From contig NZ_JALBWV010000004.1 of assembly GCF_022678645.1 (NCBI RefSeq), forward strand, positions 1 through 64,000: a stretch of 64,000 nt of DNA, given 5' to 3'. A program made the translations under genes and the position numbers. The notes under the pieces were generated by a model. That model made no database searches. It was not told the origin of the DNA and worked only from the letters and a program-made list of their open reading frames with translations. This document shows positions 40,657 to 48,600 of this stretch, in pieces. This stretch comes from Saccharopolyspora soli. GTDB taxonomy: Bacteria; Actinomycetota; Actinomycetes; Mycobacteriales; Pseudonocardiaceae. Within the stretch, counting starts at the first letter, position 1. Every line of letters begins with the position of its first letter.

Positions 40657-41574
40657 TCACCAGGTCAGGGCTTGGCAGCGCTTGGCGCATTCGGCGGGTT
40701 CGACCTGCAGGGTGGCGTGGTCGATGCGGTAGCGCTCGGCCAGCAGGCGCTGCGCCGCCACCAGCACGCCGCCGTGATCGGCGGCCGCGTCGGTGGTCAG
40801 GTGGGCTGAGGCGACCTCCATGCCGGATGTGAGGGTCCACACGTGGAGGTCGTGCACCTCGGTGACCGACGGCAGCGCGGCGAGGTCGGCCCGGAGTTCC
40901 CGCACGTCGACTCCTTCGGGAGCCTGCTGGACGAGGATCCGCAGGGCTTGGCGTGCCAGCTTCCAGGTGCGCGGTAGCACGAAGAGCCCGACTGCGACCG
41001 CGACGATCGGGTCAGCGAGGTACCAGCCGAACGCCCAGGTCACCGCGCCGCCGATCAGCACGCCGACGGAACCGATGGTGTCCGCGAGAACCTCCAGGTA
41101 GGCCCCGCGCACGTTCAGGCTCTCGTTGGCGCCCCGCCGCAGCAGTGCGAAGACCACGAGATTGGCGACCAACCCGGCTGCGGCGGTCAACATCATCGGC
41201 ACACCGGCGATCTCCGGCGGCTCCTGAAACCGGGCGATGGACTCGTAGAGGATGTAACCGGCGACGGCGAACAGCAGCACGGCGTTGGCGAGCGCGGCCA
41301 GCACCTCCATGCGGTACAGCCCGAAGGTCCGCTTGCCCTCGACCGGTCGACGCGCAGCCGTGATCGCGGCCAGCGCCATACCCACGCCGAGCACGTCGGT
41401 GAGCATGTGTCCGGCGTCGGACAGCAGTGCCAGCGAGGACGTGTAGAACCCGACGAGTGCTTCGAGCACGAAGAACGCGAGCAGGATCGCGAACGACGCA
41501 GCCAACCGCCGCACGTAGCGGCCGGATGCGCTGACCGCATCAGCGGCCGTACCGTGCCCGTGCCCCTGACCCAT
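40657..41574 (-). CDS. Cation diffusion facilitator metal exporter (CzcD/ZitB type)
   Basis: 305-aa proton-coupled exporter of Zn2+ or related divalent cations. It has a His-rich N-terminus (GHGHG), six predicted transmembrane segments, the metal-site helices SLALLSDAGHMLTDV and YLEVLADTIGSV, and a C-terminal cytoplasmic domain with EVHDLHVWTLTSG and SAHL. ATG 41574 follows AGGAGGAC. It is convergent with the DUF305 gene. It is the last protein gene before the tRNA. Confidence 0.92.
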   Translation of the reverse strand: MGQGHGHGTAADAVSASGRYVRRLAASFAILLAFFVLEALVGFYTSSLALLSDAGHMLTDVLGVGMALAAITAARRPVEGKRTFGLYRMEVLAALANAVLLFAVAGYILYESIARFQEPPEIAGVPMMLTAAAGLVANLVVFALLRRGANESLNVRGAYLEVLADTIGSVGVLIGGAVTWAFGWYLADPIVAVAVGLFVLPRTWKLARQALRILVQQAPEGVDVRELRADLAALPSVTEVHDLHVWTLTSGMEVASAHLTTDAAADHGGVLVAAQRLLAERYRIDHATLQVEPAECAKRCQALTW

Positions 41575-41661
41575 CGGCTGTCCTCCTCACGTCGACCCCT
41601 GACATATAGTGAAATATGCATGATTGCAGGTGTCAAGCGCGGCGGCCGAGCCCATGACGCG

Positions 41662-41706
41662 AGGAAGGGAACCTTCCTGTCAACCGTGACAGGAAGGTTC
41701 CCTTGC
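41662..41706. repeat. Perfect inverted pair of the dispersed repeat upstream of tRNA-Arg
   Basis: The forward core 41667-41682 and inverted core 41687-41702 form a 16-bp stem with a 4-base loop (ACCG). It lies between the divergent CDF gene and the tRNA. This is the rightmost copy in the window. Confidence 0.9.
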
Positions 41707-41812
41707 TCTCACCGGGCCGCGAAGTGGTGGTGAACGGTGGGTTGGGGTAAGTCGCCCCCCGCCGAGGGCTGTGCCGCCGATGCGCTAGGCTGACGATCGT
41801 CCGCAGCGACAA

Positions 41813-41885
41813 GCCCTCGTAGCTCAGCGGATAGAGCACTGCCCTCCGGAGGCAGGTGTCGCAGGTTCGAGTCCTGCCGAGGGCG
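41813..41885 (+). tRNA. tRNA-Arg (anticodon CCG)
   Basis: Complete cloverleaf: acceptor GCCCTCG pairs with CGAGGGC, the D arm is GCTC...GAGC, the anticodon stem CTGCC/GGCAG encloses the loop CTCCGGA with anticodon CCG at 41846-41848, and the T arm is GCAGG-TTCGAGT-CCTGC. It reads CGG codons. The 3' CCA is not encoded. A TAGGCT sequence 22-27 bases upstream is a plausible -10 element. An intrinsic terminator follows at 41924. Confidence 0.97.
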
Positions 41886-41923
41886 CCGATTTGATCAAGC
41901 GTTTCTGCAGTTCAGGACTGTTG

Positions 41924-41962
41924 TGCCCGGTAGCAGTATGTCGCTACCGGGCATAATTTTTT
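41924..41962 (+). terminator. Intrinsic terminator of tRNA-Arg
   Basis: TGCCCGGTAGC pairs with GCTACCGGGCA around an 8-base loop, followed by TAATTTTTT. It is a textbook Rho-independent terminator on the plus strand. Confidence 0.92.
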
Positions 41963-42049
41963 CTGGACGACGTGCGCAGGTTCATGCCGTCCGGGGTCTA
42001 CCGATGCCGACGAGCGCACGCCGAACACGCTGCCGGCATCGGACGCCCG

Positions 42050-43135
42050 CTATTGGCCGATCCGGGTTTTGCCGAGGTACATCAGCTCCCAGATCGCAGA
42101 ATCCGTGTGGCTGTCCACGATCCTGCCCGCATGGCGGTGTTCGATCCGCAGCTCGCCGGTGAAGCGCAGGTAGGCACCGTCGAAGCCGACGATCTTGGCG
42201 GCCAGCTTCTTGGGGCCGTCGATCTCGTTGATCAGCTTGTTGGCGGTGAGGTCGCGGTGGCGGGTGAAGGTGACGACGTAGCTGTCGTCGCCGTCGGTGC
42301 AGGTGTAGCGGGTGAGGTTGGCGACCGGTTTTCCGGTGGTGGTGTCGGTGTAGGCGCCGAGCCGTTCGAAGGTCACCTTGCCGGCGTCGTCGGCGATGAC
42401 CTTGCCGTTCTCGGCCAGCATGAAGATGGGGATCTCGGCGTAGCCGTACTTCTGTTCCGCTGTCACGTAGGACGCGATGACGCTGTAGGGACCGGCTTGC
42501 CCGCGGGCCCAGTACCAGTTGTTGACCAAGGAGGTCATCGGTGCGTTGCCCCAGTTGTGGTCGTGGTACCCCACACCTGATGCCTCGGTCGACGTGCCGT
42601 TGACGCGGTAGGTCGCCTGCACCTTGCCCTGCGGTACGGCGGGTAGCCAGTTGAACTCGTGCTCGTCGTCGGCCCCGTAGTACATGTGTCCCGTGGCGGG
42701 CCGCCAGGCCGGGACGTGGCCGGTGAGGCTGATTTCGACGGCGATGCCGTCCGCCTCCGCGACGATCTTGTAGCTGTGCAGGTCGCCGCTGAACACGTTG
42801 TCGCCGATGCGCACGTCACACCGCTCGCGGGAAGCCGAGAACTGCTCCGGCGCGAACTTCCCGATCTTGTTGTGGCTGGTGCCGTCGGGCAGGTCGAGGT
42901 CGATGCGGATCGTCGGCGCGAGCGGCTTGGCGATGTCGGTGAAGTTCTTGGTGTGGAAGACCACGACGAGTTTGGCGCCATCGTCGAGGTGGGCGTCGAA
43001 GTACCACCACTCGTAGGTTCCCGCCTCGCCGCCGGTCCGTGTCCCGTCCTCCCACAGTGCGACGTGGTCGGGGCTGATCCCGATCCGCTCGTAGTCCTCG
43101 GCGGTCGAGCCGAGGCGTGAAGGTGTGGCGTTCAT
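42050..43135 (-). CDS. CrtC-like lipocalin-domain protein (hydroxyneurosporene synthase family)
   Basis: 361-aa protein of the CrtC/AttH lipocalin-like family, whose founding member adds water to the end double bond of acyclic carotenoids. Family features are TYEWWYFDAHLDDG, VVVFHTKNF, GHMYYG and GVGYHDHNWGN, the last containing conserved His and Asp. There is no signal peptide. ATG 43135 follows GGAGGG. It is divergent from a TetR gene with a 22-bp palindrome between them, and a second carotenoid-hydratase-family gene follows that regulator. Family membership is clear; the carotenoid substrate is inferred. Confidence 0.8.
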   Translation of the reverse strand: MNATPSRLGSTAEDYERIGISPDHVALWEDGTRTGGEAGTYEWWYFDAHLDDGAKLVVVFHTKNFTDIAKPLAPTIRIDLDLPDGTSHNKIGKFAPEQFSASRERCDVRIGDNVFSGDLHSYKIVAEADGIAVEISLTGHVPAWRPATGHMYYGADDEHEFNWLPAVPQGKVQATYRVNGTSTEASGVGYHDHNWGNAPMTSLVNNWYWARGQAGPYSVIASYVTAEQKYGYAEIPIFMLAENGKVIADDAGKVTFERLGAYTDTTTGKPVANLTRYTCTDGDDSYVVTFTRHRDLTANKLINEIDGPKKLAAKIVGFDGAYLRFTGELRIEHRHAGRIVDSHTDSAIWELMYLGKTRIGQ

Positions 43136-43157
43136 CGTGCTGCCCTCCGGTTCCTTG

Positions 43158-43179
43158 TAATCCGGCAGCTGTCGGATTA
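43158..43179. promoter_or_regulatory. 22-bp near-perfect palindrome, TetR operator
   Basis: TAATCCG-G-CAGCTG-T-CGGATTA is symmetrical except for one base pair. It sits between the divergent CrtC-like and TetR genes, suiting control of both directions. Confidence 0.75.
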
Positions 43180-43214
43180 AGGTTAGCACTGTTCAGACGA
43201 CTACAGGAGGTTCG

Positions 43215-43847
43215 GTGGCGAGAGCACGGCGTGCGCCGGGCCGCCCGGCTGCTGACGCGCAACTGCCCGATCTAGCGGAGATCCTGCAGCGCGGCCTTGA
43301 GGCGTTCGCGGAACTGGGTTACGAGGCGGTGTCCGTGCGGCAGCTCAACGAGCACCTGGGCATGGGGCACACCTTCATCCACGACCGGTACGCCACCAAG
43401 GAAGCGTTCTGGCAGGCGGTCATGGACGCCGCTGTCGCCCAGGTGAAGGAGGAGGTCATGGCGGCCTTCGCCAAAGAGCAACCGACTGACGACCTCGCCC
43501 GGCTGATCGCCAGCGTGCGCGCCTTCCACCAGGTCAGTGCCCGCCATCCACACCTCGGCCGGGTCGTCGACTACGAAGCCGCCCGCGACTCACCGCGCCT
43601 GGCCTACCTCCACACGCTGATGAGTCCGCTCAACAACGCGGCGCGGCCGGTCTTCGACCGACTTGTCCAGCAGGGGGTGTTGCGCGACATCCCGTTCTAC
43701 CTGTTCCACTTCGCCGTCACCAAGCCGCTGGCCATGTACAGCCAGACACCGCTGGCCCGACTGTTCGACCGGCCCGATGACGCCGACGACCACGAACTGC
43801 TCAGCACGGTGGTCCTCAATGGACTGCTCACGCAACCCACCAAGTAG
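43215..43847 (+). CDS. TetR/AcrR family transcriptional regulator
   Basis: 210-aa repressor. The N-terminal helix-turn-helix reads AVSVRQLNEHLGMGHTFIHDRYATKEAFW (about residues 39-67); the remainder is an all-helical effector domain. GTG 43215 follows AGGAGG by four bases. It is divergent from the CrtC-like gene and 13 bases upstream of the CruF-like gene, so it probably controls a small bidirectional carotenoid-type module through the palindrome at 43158-43179. Confidence 0.88.
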   Translation: MARARRAPGRPAADAQLPDLAEILQRGLEAFAELGYEAVSVRQLNEHLGMGHTFIHDRYATKEAFWQAVMDAAVAQVKEEVMAAFAKEQPTDDLARLIASVRAFHQVSARHPHLGRVVDYEAARDSPRLAYLHTLMSPLNNAARPVFDRLVQQGVLRDIPFYLFHFAVTKPLAMYSQTPLARLFDRPDDADDHELLSTVVLNGLLTQPTK

Positions 43848-43860
43848 TTGGAGTCGCCAC

Positions 43861-44787
43861 ATGTCCGCTATCCAACGTTCATCGAGGACCCTGTGGATCC
43901 TCACCGCCGCCATCGCCGCCGGCCTGCTCGTCGCGGCCTTCCTCCCTGGTGCGGGCGCACGGCTGCCGGTGATCGTGGTCCAAGTCGGGTTCGTGCTCCT
44001 GCACGGCGCGCACCGCTACGGCTGGCGCGCCATCGGCGTCTTCGTCGCAGCAGGCCTGATCATCAGCAACATCCTGGAAAACCTCAGCATCCAGACCGGC
44101 TTCCCGTTCGGCCACTACCACTACACCGGCGACGGCAAGATCTTCCAGGTCCCGTGGTTCATCGGCCCGGCCTACCTGGCCACCGGCTACCTCGCTTGGA
44201 TCGTGGCCACCGCGCTCCTCGGCGACGTGCGCCGAAACTCGCCCTGGCTGACCACCCTCGGCACCCCCATCATCGGCGCGTTCACCATGACCGCCTGGGA
44301 CCTGGCGTTCGACCCCACCACGTCCACCATCAACCAGGCCTGGATCTGGGAGAACGGCGGCGGCTTCTTCGGCGTCCCACTGGTCAACTTCCTCGGCTGG
44401 ACCCTCACCGTCTACCTGTTCATGCAGGTCTTCGCCCTCTACCTGCGCGGCCGCGGCCCGGTCGCACAGCCGGACCGAACCACCGTCAGCGACCTGCAAG
44501 CAGTATTGCTTTACGCGGCAACGACAGTCTCCTACTTCGTCACCTTCTTCACCGCCGAGCGCACCACTGTCACCGATGCCACCGGCGCGATCTGGCGCAC
44601 CGCCGACATCTACGAGACCTCGGTGCTGCTCACCGTCTACGGAATGCTCTTCATGACCCTCCTCGCGCTGCTGCGCATCGCCCAACGACGCTCCACCACA
44701 ACGGCATCGACGCCGGAGAGCAACACCGTCCATCGAGCAGACCACGGAGGTGACGACATCGATCGAGCCCTGCTGTCTCAACGGTGA
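43861..44787 (+). CDS. CruF-like carotenoid biosynthesis membrane protein
   Basis: 308-aa polytopic protein of the carotenoid synthesis family that includes CruF, a 1',2'-hydratase of carotenoid end groups. Conserved elements are FPFGHYHYTG, PWFIGPAYLATGYLAW, TMTAWDLAFDP and WENGGGFFGVPLVNFLGW. Seven to eight hydrophobic segments are visible. It is co-directional with TetR. Its stop overlaps (TGATG) the start of a truncated second TetR gene. No phytoene synthase or desaturase is nearby, so it would act on a carotenoid made elsewhere or on another lipid. Confidence 0.8.
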   Translation: MSAIQRSSRTLWILTAAIAAGLLVAAFLPGAGARLPVIVVQVGFVLLHGAHRYGWRAIGVFVAAGLIISNILENLSIQTGFPFGHYHYTGDGKIFQVPWFIGPAYLATGYLAWIVATALLGDVRRNSPWLTTLGTPIIGAFTMTAWDLAFDPTTSTINQAWIWENGGGFFGVPLVNFLGWTLTVYLFMQVFALYLRGRGPVAQPDRTTVSDLQAVLLYAATTVSYFVTFFTAERTTVTDATGAIWRTADIYETSVLLTVYGMLFMTLLALLRIAQRRSTTTASTPESNTVHRADHGGDDIDRALLSQR

Positions 44788-44897
44788 TGAATTCACCCGA
44801 GCCGCGGGGACGCAGGCATGGAAAGCCGGAGACTCGCGCCAAGATCCTCGACGTCGCGCGCCGACGCTTCTTTGGAACTCGGACCGAACGATCTTGA
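44787..44897 (+). pseudogene. Truncated TetR regulator remnant
   Basis: A 36-residue frame begins with a typical TetR N-terminus: a basic start, then GKPETRAKILDVARRRFFG. It breaks off after the first helix, where the ERGYxxTS and helix-turn-helix should follow. The next bases carry stops in this frame. Its ATG overlaps the CruF-like stop codon, so it was once the next gene in that operon. It was probably cut by a deletion. Confidence 0.65.
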
Positions 44898-45725
44898 CCA
44901 GCTGTCGCGCCTGCGTGGCGCCGATCCCCGTGTCACCGACTTGTCAGCGTCCGCTGACATCGTGCCGGTATGGGCAAACTGAGTATCTTCGCGGTGCTGG
45001 CCTCCGCCCGCCCACCGCACGTCGAACATGGCGATCAACGTCGAGAAGTCCAGCAAGGCCAGTGTCTCCCAGGCGGTCGTGGAGTTCTCCCGCTCGCCGG
45101 AGACCGCGCTGTCCGACGTGGCGACGAGCCTGCCAAGGGCCGGTACGTCTTCTACCTGCAGCACTGGTACGACGGCCCGGTTACGGGTGCACGTCCGTCG
45201 GCATGTGCGTCGTCGGCGTCGACGGCGACACCTTCGCGACCCGCGTGATCCCGGTCTGGCCGAGGACATGCGCGCCGAGGGACGCGTTCCCGTGAAGAAC
45301 CAGGCGCCGTCACCGGACGGGCTGACGGTGGAGCAGATCTTCACCAGCAGCGCCGCCTCTGTGCCCGCCTCCTGACCTGCCCTCAGTTCCGCGCTCACCC
45401 AGTCCGTGACCGCGGAGATCGGCTCCGGATCAACGGGTCGTCGGTACTGCTCCGCGTGACGAAGCCGCCGGATCACGAGCGATCCACCTGCCGCGGCTCG
45501 TCATCGTCGTCAGGTTGGCGGGGACTGCGCCGTTACTCCGATCAAGCGACACCCGGCGCTCAACGACCAGACGTCCTCCCAAGAAACCCCTGGTCGGAGC
45601 TGTTCCCATCTGCTGTGTGCTCTGCCGAGGGCGCTTTCCAGAACCCACTAATCCCGGCCCCTGAGCAGGCATTACGCCGCCAGGGGCCGATTTGCTGATC
45701 CTCTGAACAAGGTGTGGACACGGGT
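44898..45725. pseudogene. Decayed segment with frame-broken coding remnants
   Basis: No intact gene is seen over 828 bases. Protein-like stretches change frame: MGKLSIFAVLASA at 44970, then NVEKSSKASVSQAVVEFSRSPETALSDVA at about 45035-45120, then KGRYVFYLQHWYDGPVTG, then SVGMCVVGVDGDTFATRVIPVW, then RAEGRVPVKNQAPSPDGLTVEQIFTSS ending near 45375. This is consistent with one gene broken by frameshifts. I do not recognise the parent. The part from 45376 to 45725 shows nothing clear. Confidence 0.4.
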
Positions 45726-46667
45726 TCAGCGGCGCAGGGTTGTCTCGCGCTGCATGTGTGACAGCTTCTCAGGATTGCGCACGGCGTAGAGCCCGGTGAT
45801 GAGGCCGTCGTCGATTCGCACCGCCACGACGGTGTCGATCTCGCCATCGAGCCGGAGTACCAGCGCCGGGTAGCCATTGACCTGTGCTGGCCGCAGCGAC
45901 GCCGTGTCGGCGATCCTGCCCAGCCCGGCGACCAGCACGCTGGCCACCTTGTCGGCCCCCACGATGGGCCGCGGGATCGCCTGCTTGATTCCGCCACCGT
46001 CACCCAGCAAGACGACATCCGGCGCGAGGATGTCGAGCAGGCTCTGCAGATCTCCCGTTTCCGCCGCCCGCTGGAACGCATCGAGCGCGTATCGGGTCTC
46101 GGCCGCGGAAACGACCCCGCGCGGCCGACGCGCCGCGACGTGGGCCCGTGCCCGGTGCGCGATCTGGCGGACCGCGGCCGGGCTCTTGTCGACGGCTTCG
46201 GCGATCTCGTCGTAGGCCAGATCGAACACCTCGCGCAGCACGAACACCGCCCGCTCGGTCGGCGTGAGCGTTTCCAGCACCAGCATCATCGCCATCGAAA
46301 CGCTGTCGGCCAGCTCGACGTCCTCGGCCACATCGGGCGAGGTGAGCAGCGGCTCGGGCAGCCAGGGGCCGACGTAGGACTCCCTGCGGCGGCCGAGCGT
46401 CCGAAGCCGGGTGAGCGCTTGGCGGGTGGTGATCCGGACCAGGTACGCCCGCTGCTCCCGCACTGTGCCGAGATCGACGCCCGCCCACCGCAGCCAGGTC
46501 TCCTGGAGGACGTCCTCCGCGTCGGCGGCCGAGCCGAGCATTTCGTAGGCGACGGTGAACAGCAGGTTGCGGTGGGCGAGGAACACCTCGGTGGCGAGGT
46601 CCGGGCGGTCGTCGCGACTGCTGCCCCTGCCGCGATCGTCGGGTGTGGTCTGCGGCGTGCTGGCCAT
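45726..46667 (-). CDS. ECF41-type RNA polymerase sigma factor (SigJ-like)
   Basis: 313-aa extracytoplasmic-function sigma factor. Region 2 includes HRNLLFTVAYEMLGSAADAEDVLQETWLRW, region 4 includes TLTPTERAVFVLREVFDLAYDEIAEAV, and the C-terminus is a SnoaL-like domain with the NGYPALVLRLDGE and NPEKLSH elements that regulates activity in the ECF41 group instead of a separate anti-sigma factor. ATG 46667 follows AGGAG. It is divergent from a carboxymuconolactone-decarboxylase gene, the classic ECF41 partner, and both genes have matching promoter elements. Confidence 0.93.
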   Translation of the reverse strand: MASTPQTTPDDRGRGSSRDDRPDLATEVFLAHRNLLFTVAYEMLGSAADAEDVLQETWLRWAGVDLGTVREQRAYLVRITTRQALTRLRTLGRRRESYVGPWLPEPLLTSPDVAEDVELADSVSMAMMLVLETLTPTERAVFVLREVFDLAYDEIAEAVDKSPAAVRQIAHRARAHVAARRPRGVVSAAETRYALDAFQRAAETGDLQSLLDILAPDVVLLGDGGGIKQAIPRPIVGADKVASVLVAGLGRIADTASLRPAQVNGYPALVLRLDGEIDTVVAVRIDDGLITGLYAVRNPEKLSHMQRETTLRR

Positions 46668-46704
46668 GAGTGGCTCCTGTTCACTCTCGACTGCGTCGCC
46701 CATC

Positions 46705-46732
46705 AGATGCCGGACCCCGCCGTTGTGTGACA
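46705..46732 (-). promoter_or_regulatory. ECF41-type promoter of the sigma factor gene
   Basis: On the minus strand TGTCACA (46732-46726) is followed after 14 bases by GGCATCT (46711-46705). The same arrangement occurs in the opposite direction at 46833-46860. TGTCACA is the known -35 motif of ECF41 promoters, and CATC at spacing 16 resembles their CGTC -10. Confidence 0.75.
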
Positions 46733-46832
46733 TCGAGACGGTAGCCATTCCTTGTCGTCCGGCGCCGAATTCCGTGACGGCGAGGCAGTGTCGTGTACCC
46801 ATCTGACTGTGGCGGGCGTCACGTAGCCGTGC

Positions 46833-46860
46833 TGTCACAGGGGTCGGGTCACCGGCATCT
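46833..46860 (+). promoter_or_regulatory. ECF41-type promoter of the carboxymuconolactone-decarboxylase gene
   Basis: TGTCACA (46833-46839), 14 bases, GGCATCT (46854-46860). It mirrors the promoter found before the sigma gene and lies 40 bases before the ATG at 46901. Confidence 0.75.
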
Positions 46861-46900
46861 CGTGTTCGTCCAGTGCGACACCACGAGTGAGGACGAAGTC

Positions 46901-47386
46901 ATGGAACCCCGATTCAACATGTTCGACAACGAGATCGCCGTCAAGTTCGCCAAGCGGTTCGCCAACGCCAGCCTGGTGATCCACCAGTCGCCGCTGCCGA
47001 AGTCCACGCAGGAGCTGGTGGCGCTGCGCGCCAGCCAGATCAACGGCTGCGGTTGGTGCGTCGACATGCACACCAAGGAGGCCGCAGCCGCCGGTGAAAC
47101 CTCGGTACGGCTCAACCTGGTCGCCGCCTGGCGCGAGTCCACCGTGTTCACCGAGGCCGAGCGGACCGCGCTGGCGCTCGCCGAAGAGGGCACCCGACTC
47201 GCCGACGCCTACCACGGCGTGTCCGACGAGACCTGGGCCCAGGTGCGCAAGCACTACGACGACGACCAGATCGCCGCGCTGGTCGCCCTGGTCGCCCTGG
47301 TCAACGCGGCCAACCGGCTCGCCGTCATCGTGCACCAGCAGGGCGGTTCCTACGAACCCGGCGCATTCGCCGCCGCGTTCAACTGA
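46901..47386 (+). CDS. Carboxymuconolactone decarboxylase / AhpD-like protein
   Basis: 161-aa protein of the CMD fold with the AhpD-type active site GCGWCVDMHTKEA, whose CxxC and His suggest a thiol-based peroxidase or reductase. It is a typical COE-group gene beside an ECF41 sigma factor. ATG 46901 is chosen because it is preceded by GAGGACG and by the ECF41 promoter. It is probably the main target of the divergent sigma factor. Confidence 0.92.
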   Translation: MEPRFNMFDNEIAVKFAKRFANASLVIHQSPLPKSTQELVALRASQINGCGWCVDMHTKEAAAAGETSVRLNLVAAWRESTVFTEAERTALALAEEGTRLADAYHGVSDETWAQVRKHYDDDQIAALVALVALVNAANRLAVIVHQQGGSYEPGAFAAAFN

Positions 47387-47402
47387 TCGGCCGACGAATC
47401 CG

Positions 47403-47435
47403 GCCCGGCCCAGGATCATTCGATCCGGGCCGGGC
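47403..47435. terminator. Hairpin between convergent CMD and NmrA genes
   Basis: GCCCGGCCC-a-GGATC pairs with GATCC-GGGCCGGGC, with one bulged base and loop ATTC, 16 bases after the CMD stop. No U-run follows. It is likely a bidirectional terminator. Confidence 0.65.
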
Positions 47436-47622
47436 ACGCGGCTACCGCGACTCTGAACTGCCCGCCGTCCGGGAAGGCTGACGTGGGCCGCGGTGCGCGA
47501 GTACCTGTCGCGCGCTCGTATGTCCAAATTGGACTCTCATGTGCGCCGCGACGAGATGCCTTTCGCCGCAACGCCACTGCTGACAACTTCGGCATCGGGA
47601 ACGGCATCCGATCCCCTATCGC

Positions 47623-48468
47623 CTACCGGTTCTTCCCGAGCCACGCTTCGAGGGTCAGCAGCTCCGGGTACCGTTCGCGGAGCGCGGCGATATCGGCCTG
47701 GTACCCCTTCTCGTTGAACCAGTCGAACATGTTCGCCGCTTCGGCTGGCAGCTCCTCGATCGGCTGCCGATCGAGGCGAGTCGGGATGCCGTCGACCTTG
47801 GTGAACACCTCGGCGATCTGCCGCACGGTCAGCTCGTCGCCCGCGATCTCGATCTTCTTGTCGATGAACTCAGTCGGCTTGTCGAACGCGTCCGCGGCGA
47901 TCCGGCCGATGTCGACCAGCGCGATCATCTGCAGCGACGTGTCCGCGTCCAGCGCGATCGAACCGACCCGCGCACCGTTGTCCGCCTCCCGCACCATGTA
48001 CGACCAGTTCTCCATGAAGAACACCGGCCGCAGCACCGTCGCGGGCACGCCGATGGCACCGATGTGCGCCTCGATCTCCGCCTTGGTCTCGAAGTGCGCC
48101 ACGCCGGAGTTGCGCTCGGCGCCGCCAACGGAGCTGTAGACCAGGTGCGCGACGCCCGCGGTTTTGGCCGCGTCGGCGACGTTCTTGCCCTGCCGCACCT
48201 CGACTCCGGGGTGCGGGTCGGCCAAGTCGGCGGGCTGCACGCTGAAGACGCCGTGCACGCCCTGCGCTGCCGCGCGCAGCGACTCCGGGTCGTCGAGGTC
48301 GCCGGTGAAAAGTTCCGCGCCGAGCGCCTTTAGGCCCTTGGCCCCCTGCTTGTCCGGGTCACGGACCAGGGCGCGCACCGCCCAGCCGTCGTCGAGCAGC
48401 CTGCGGGCAACGGCGCCGCCCTGGCCGCCAGTCGCGCCCGTGACCAGGATGGTCTTCTTGTTCGACAT
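47623..48468 (-). CDS. NmrA-like NAD(P)-binding protein
   Basis: 281-aa atypical short-chain dehydrogenase. The dinucleotide loop is GATGGQGGAV, with YSSVGGAERNSGVAHFETKAEIE following and no canonical catalytic Tyr-x3-Lys. This suggests redox sensing or a non-standard reductase. ATG 48468 follows AAGGA; the extension upstream overlaps unrelated sequence. Epimerase/oxidoreductase-type genes also occur with ECF41 sigma factors, but I do not see the TGTCACA element before this one. Confidence 0.88.
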   Translation of the reverse strand: MSNKKTILVTGATGGQGGAVARRLLDDGWAVRALVRDPDKQGAKGLKALGAELFTGDLDDPESLRAAAQGVHGVFSVQPADLADPHPGVEVRQGKNVADAAKTAGVAHLVYSSVGGAERNSGVAHFETKAEIEAHIGAIGVPATVLRPVFFMENWSYMVREADNGARVGSIALDADTSLQMIALVDIGRIAADAFDKPTEFIDKKIEIAGDELTVRQIAEVFTKVDGIPTRLDRQPIEELPAEAANMFDWFNEKGYQADIAALRERYPELLTLEAWLGKNR

Positions 48469-48600
48469 TGCGAAATCCTTCCAGTGGTGAAGCCGGTTCC
48501 GCGGGAACGTCATCCCGGTGGTCTCTTGGCCGCGCAACAGTGCCCCGACCACCACTTGACCGCCCACGTTTCCGACCGCTGACGAATACGGTGATGGTTC

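Noticed and set aside
44750-45295. 181-residue plus-strand frame following the CruF-like gene
   Set aside because: Its GTG overlaps the ribosome-binding stretch, the composition is Arg/Pro/Ser-rich, and it crosses the TetR remnant in another frame. It is better explained as decayed DNA.
44793-45476. 227-residue minus-strand frame in the decayed segment
   Set aside because: It contains poly-Arg stretches and no domain, and it is complementary to the broken plus-strand remnants.
45456-45698. 80-residue plus-strand ORF MTKPPDHERS...
   Set aside because: It has no family resemblance and no ribosome-binding site, and it ends inside the sigma-gene 3' flank. It is probably chance.
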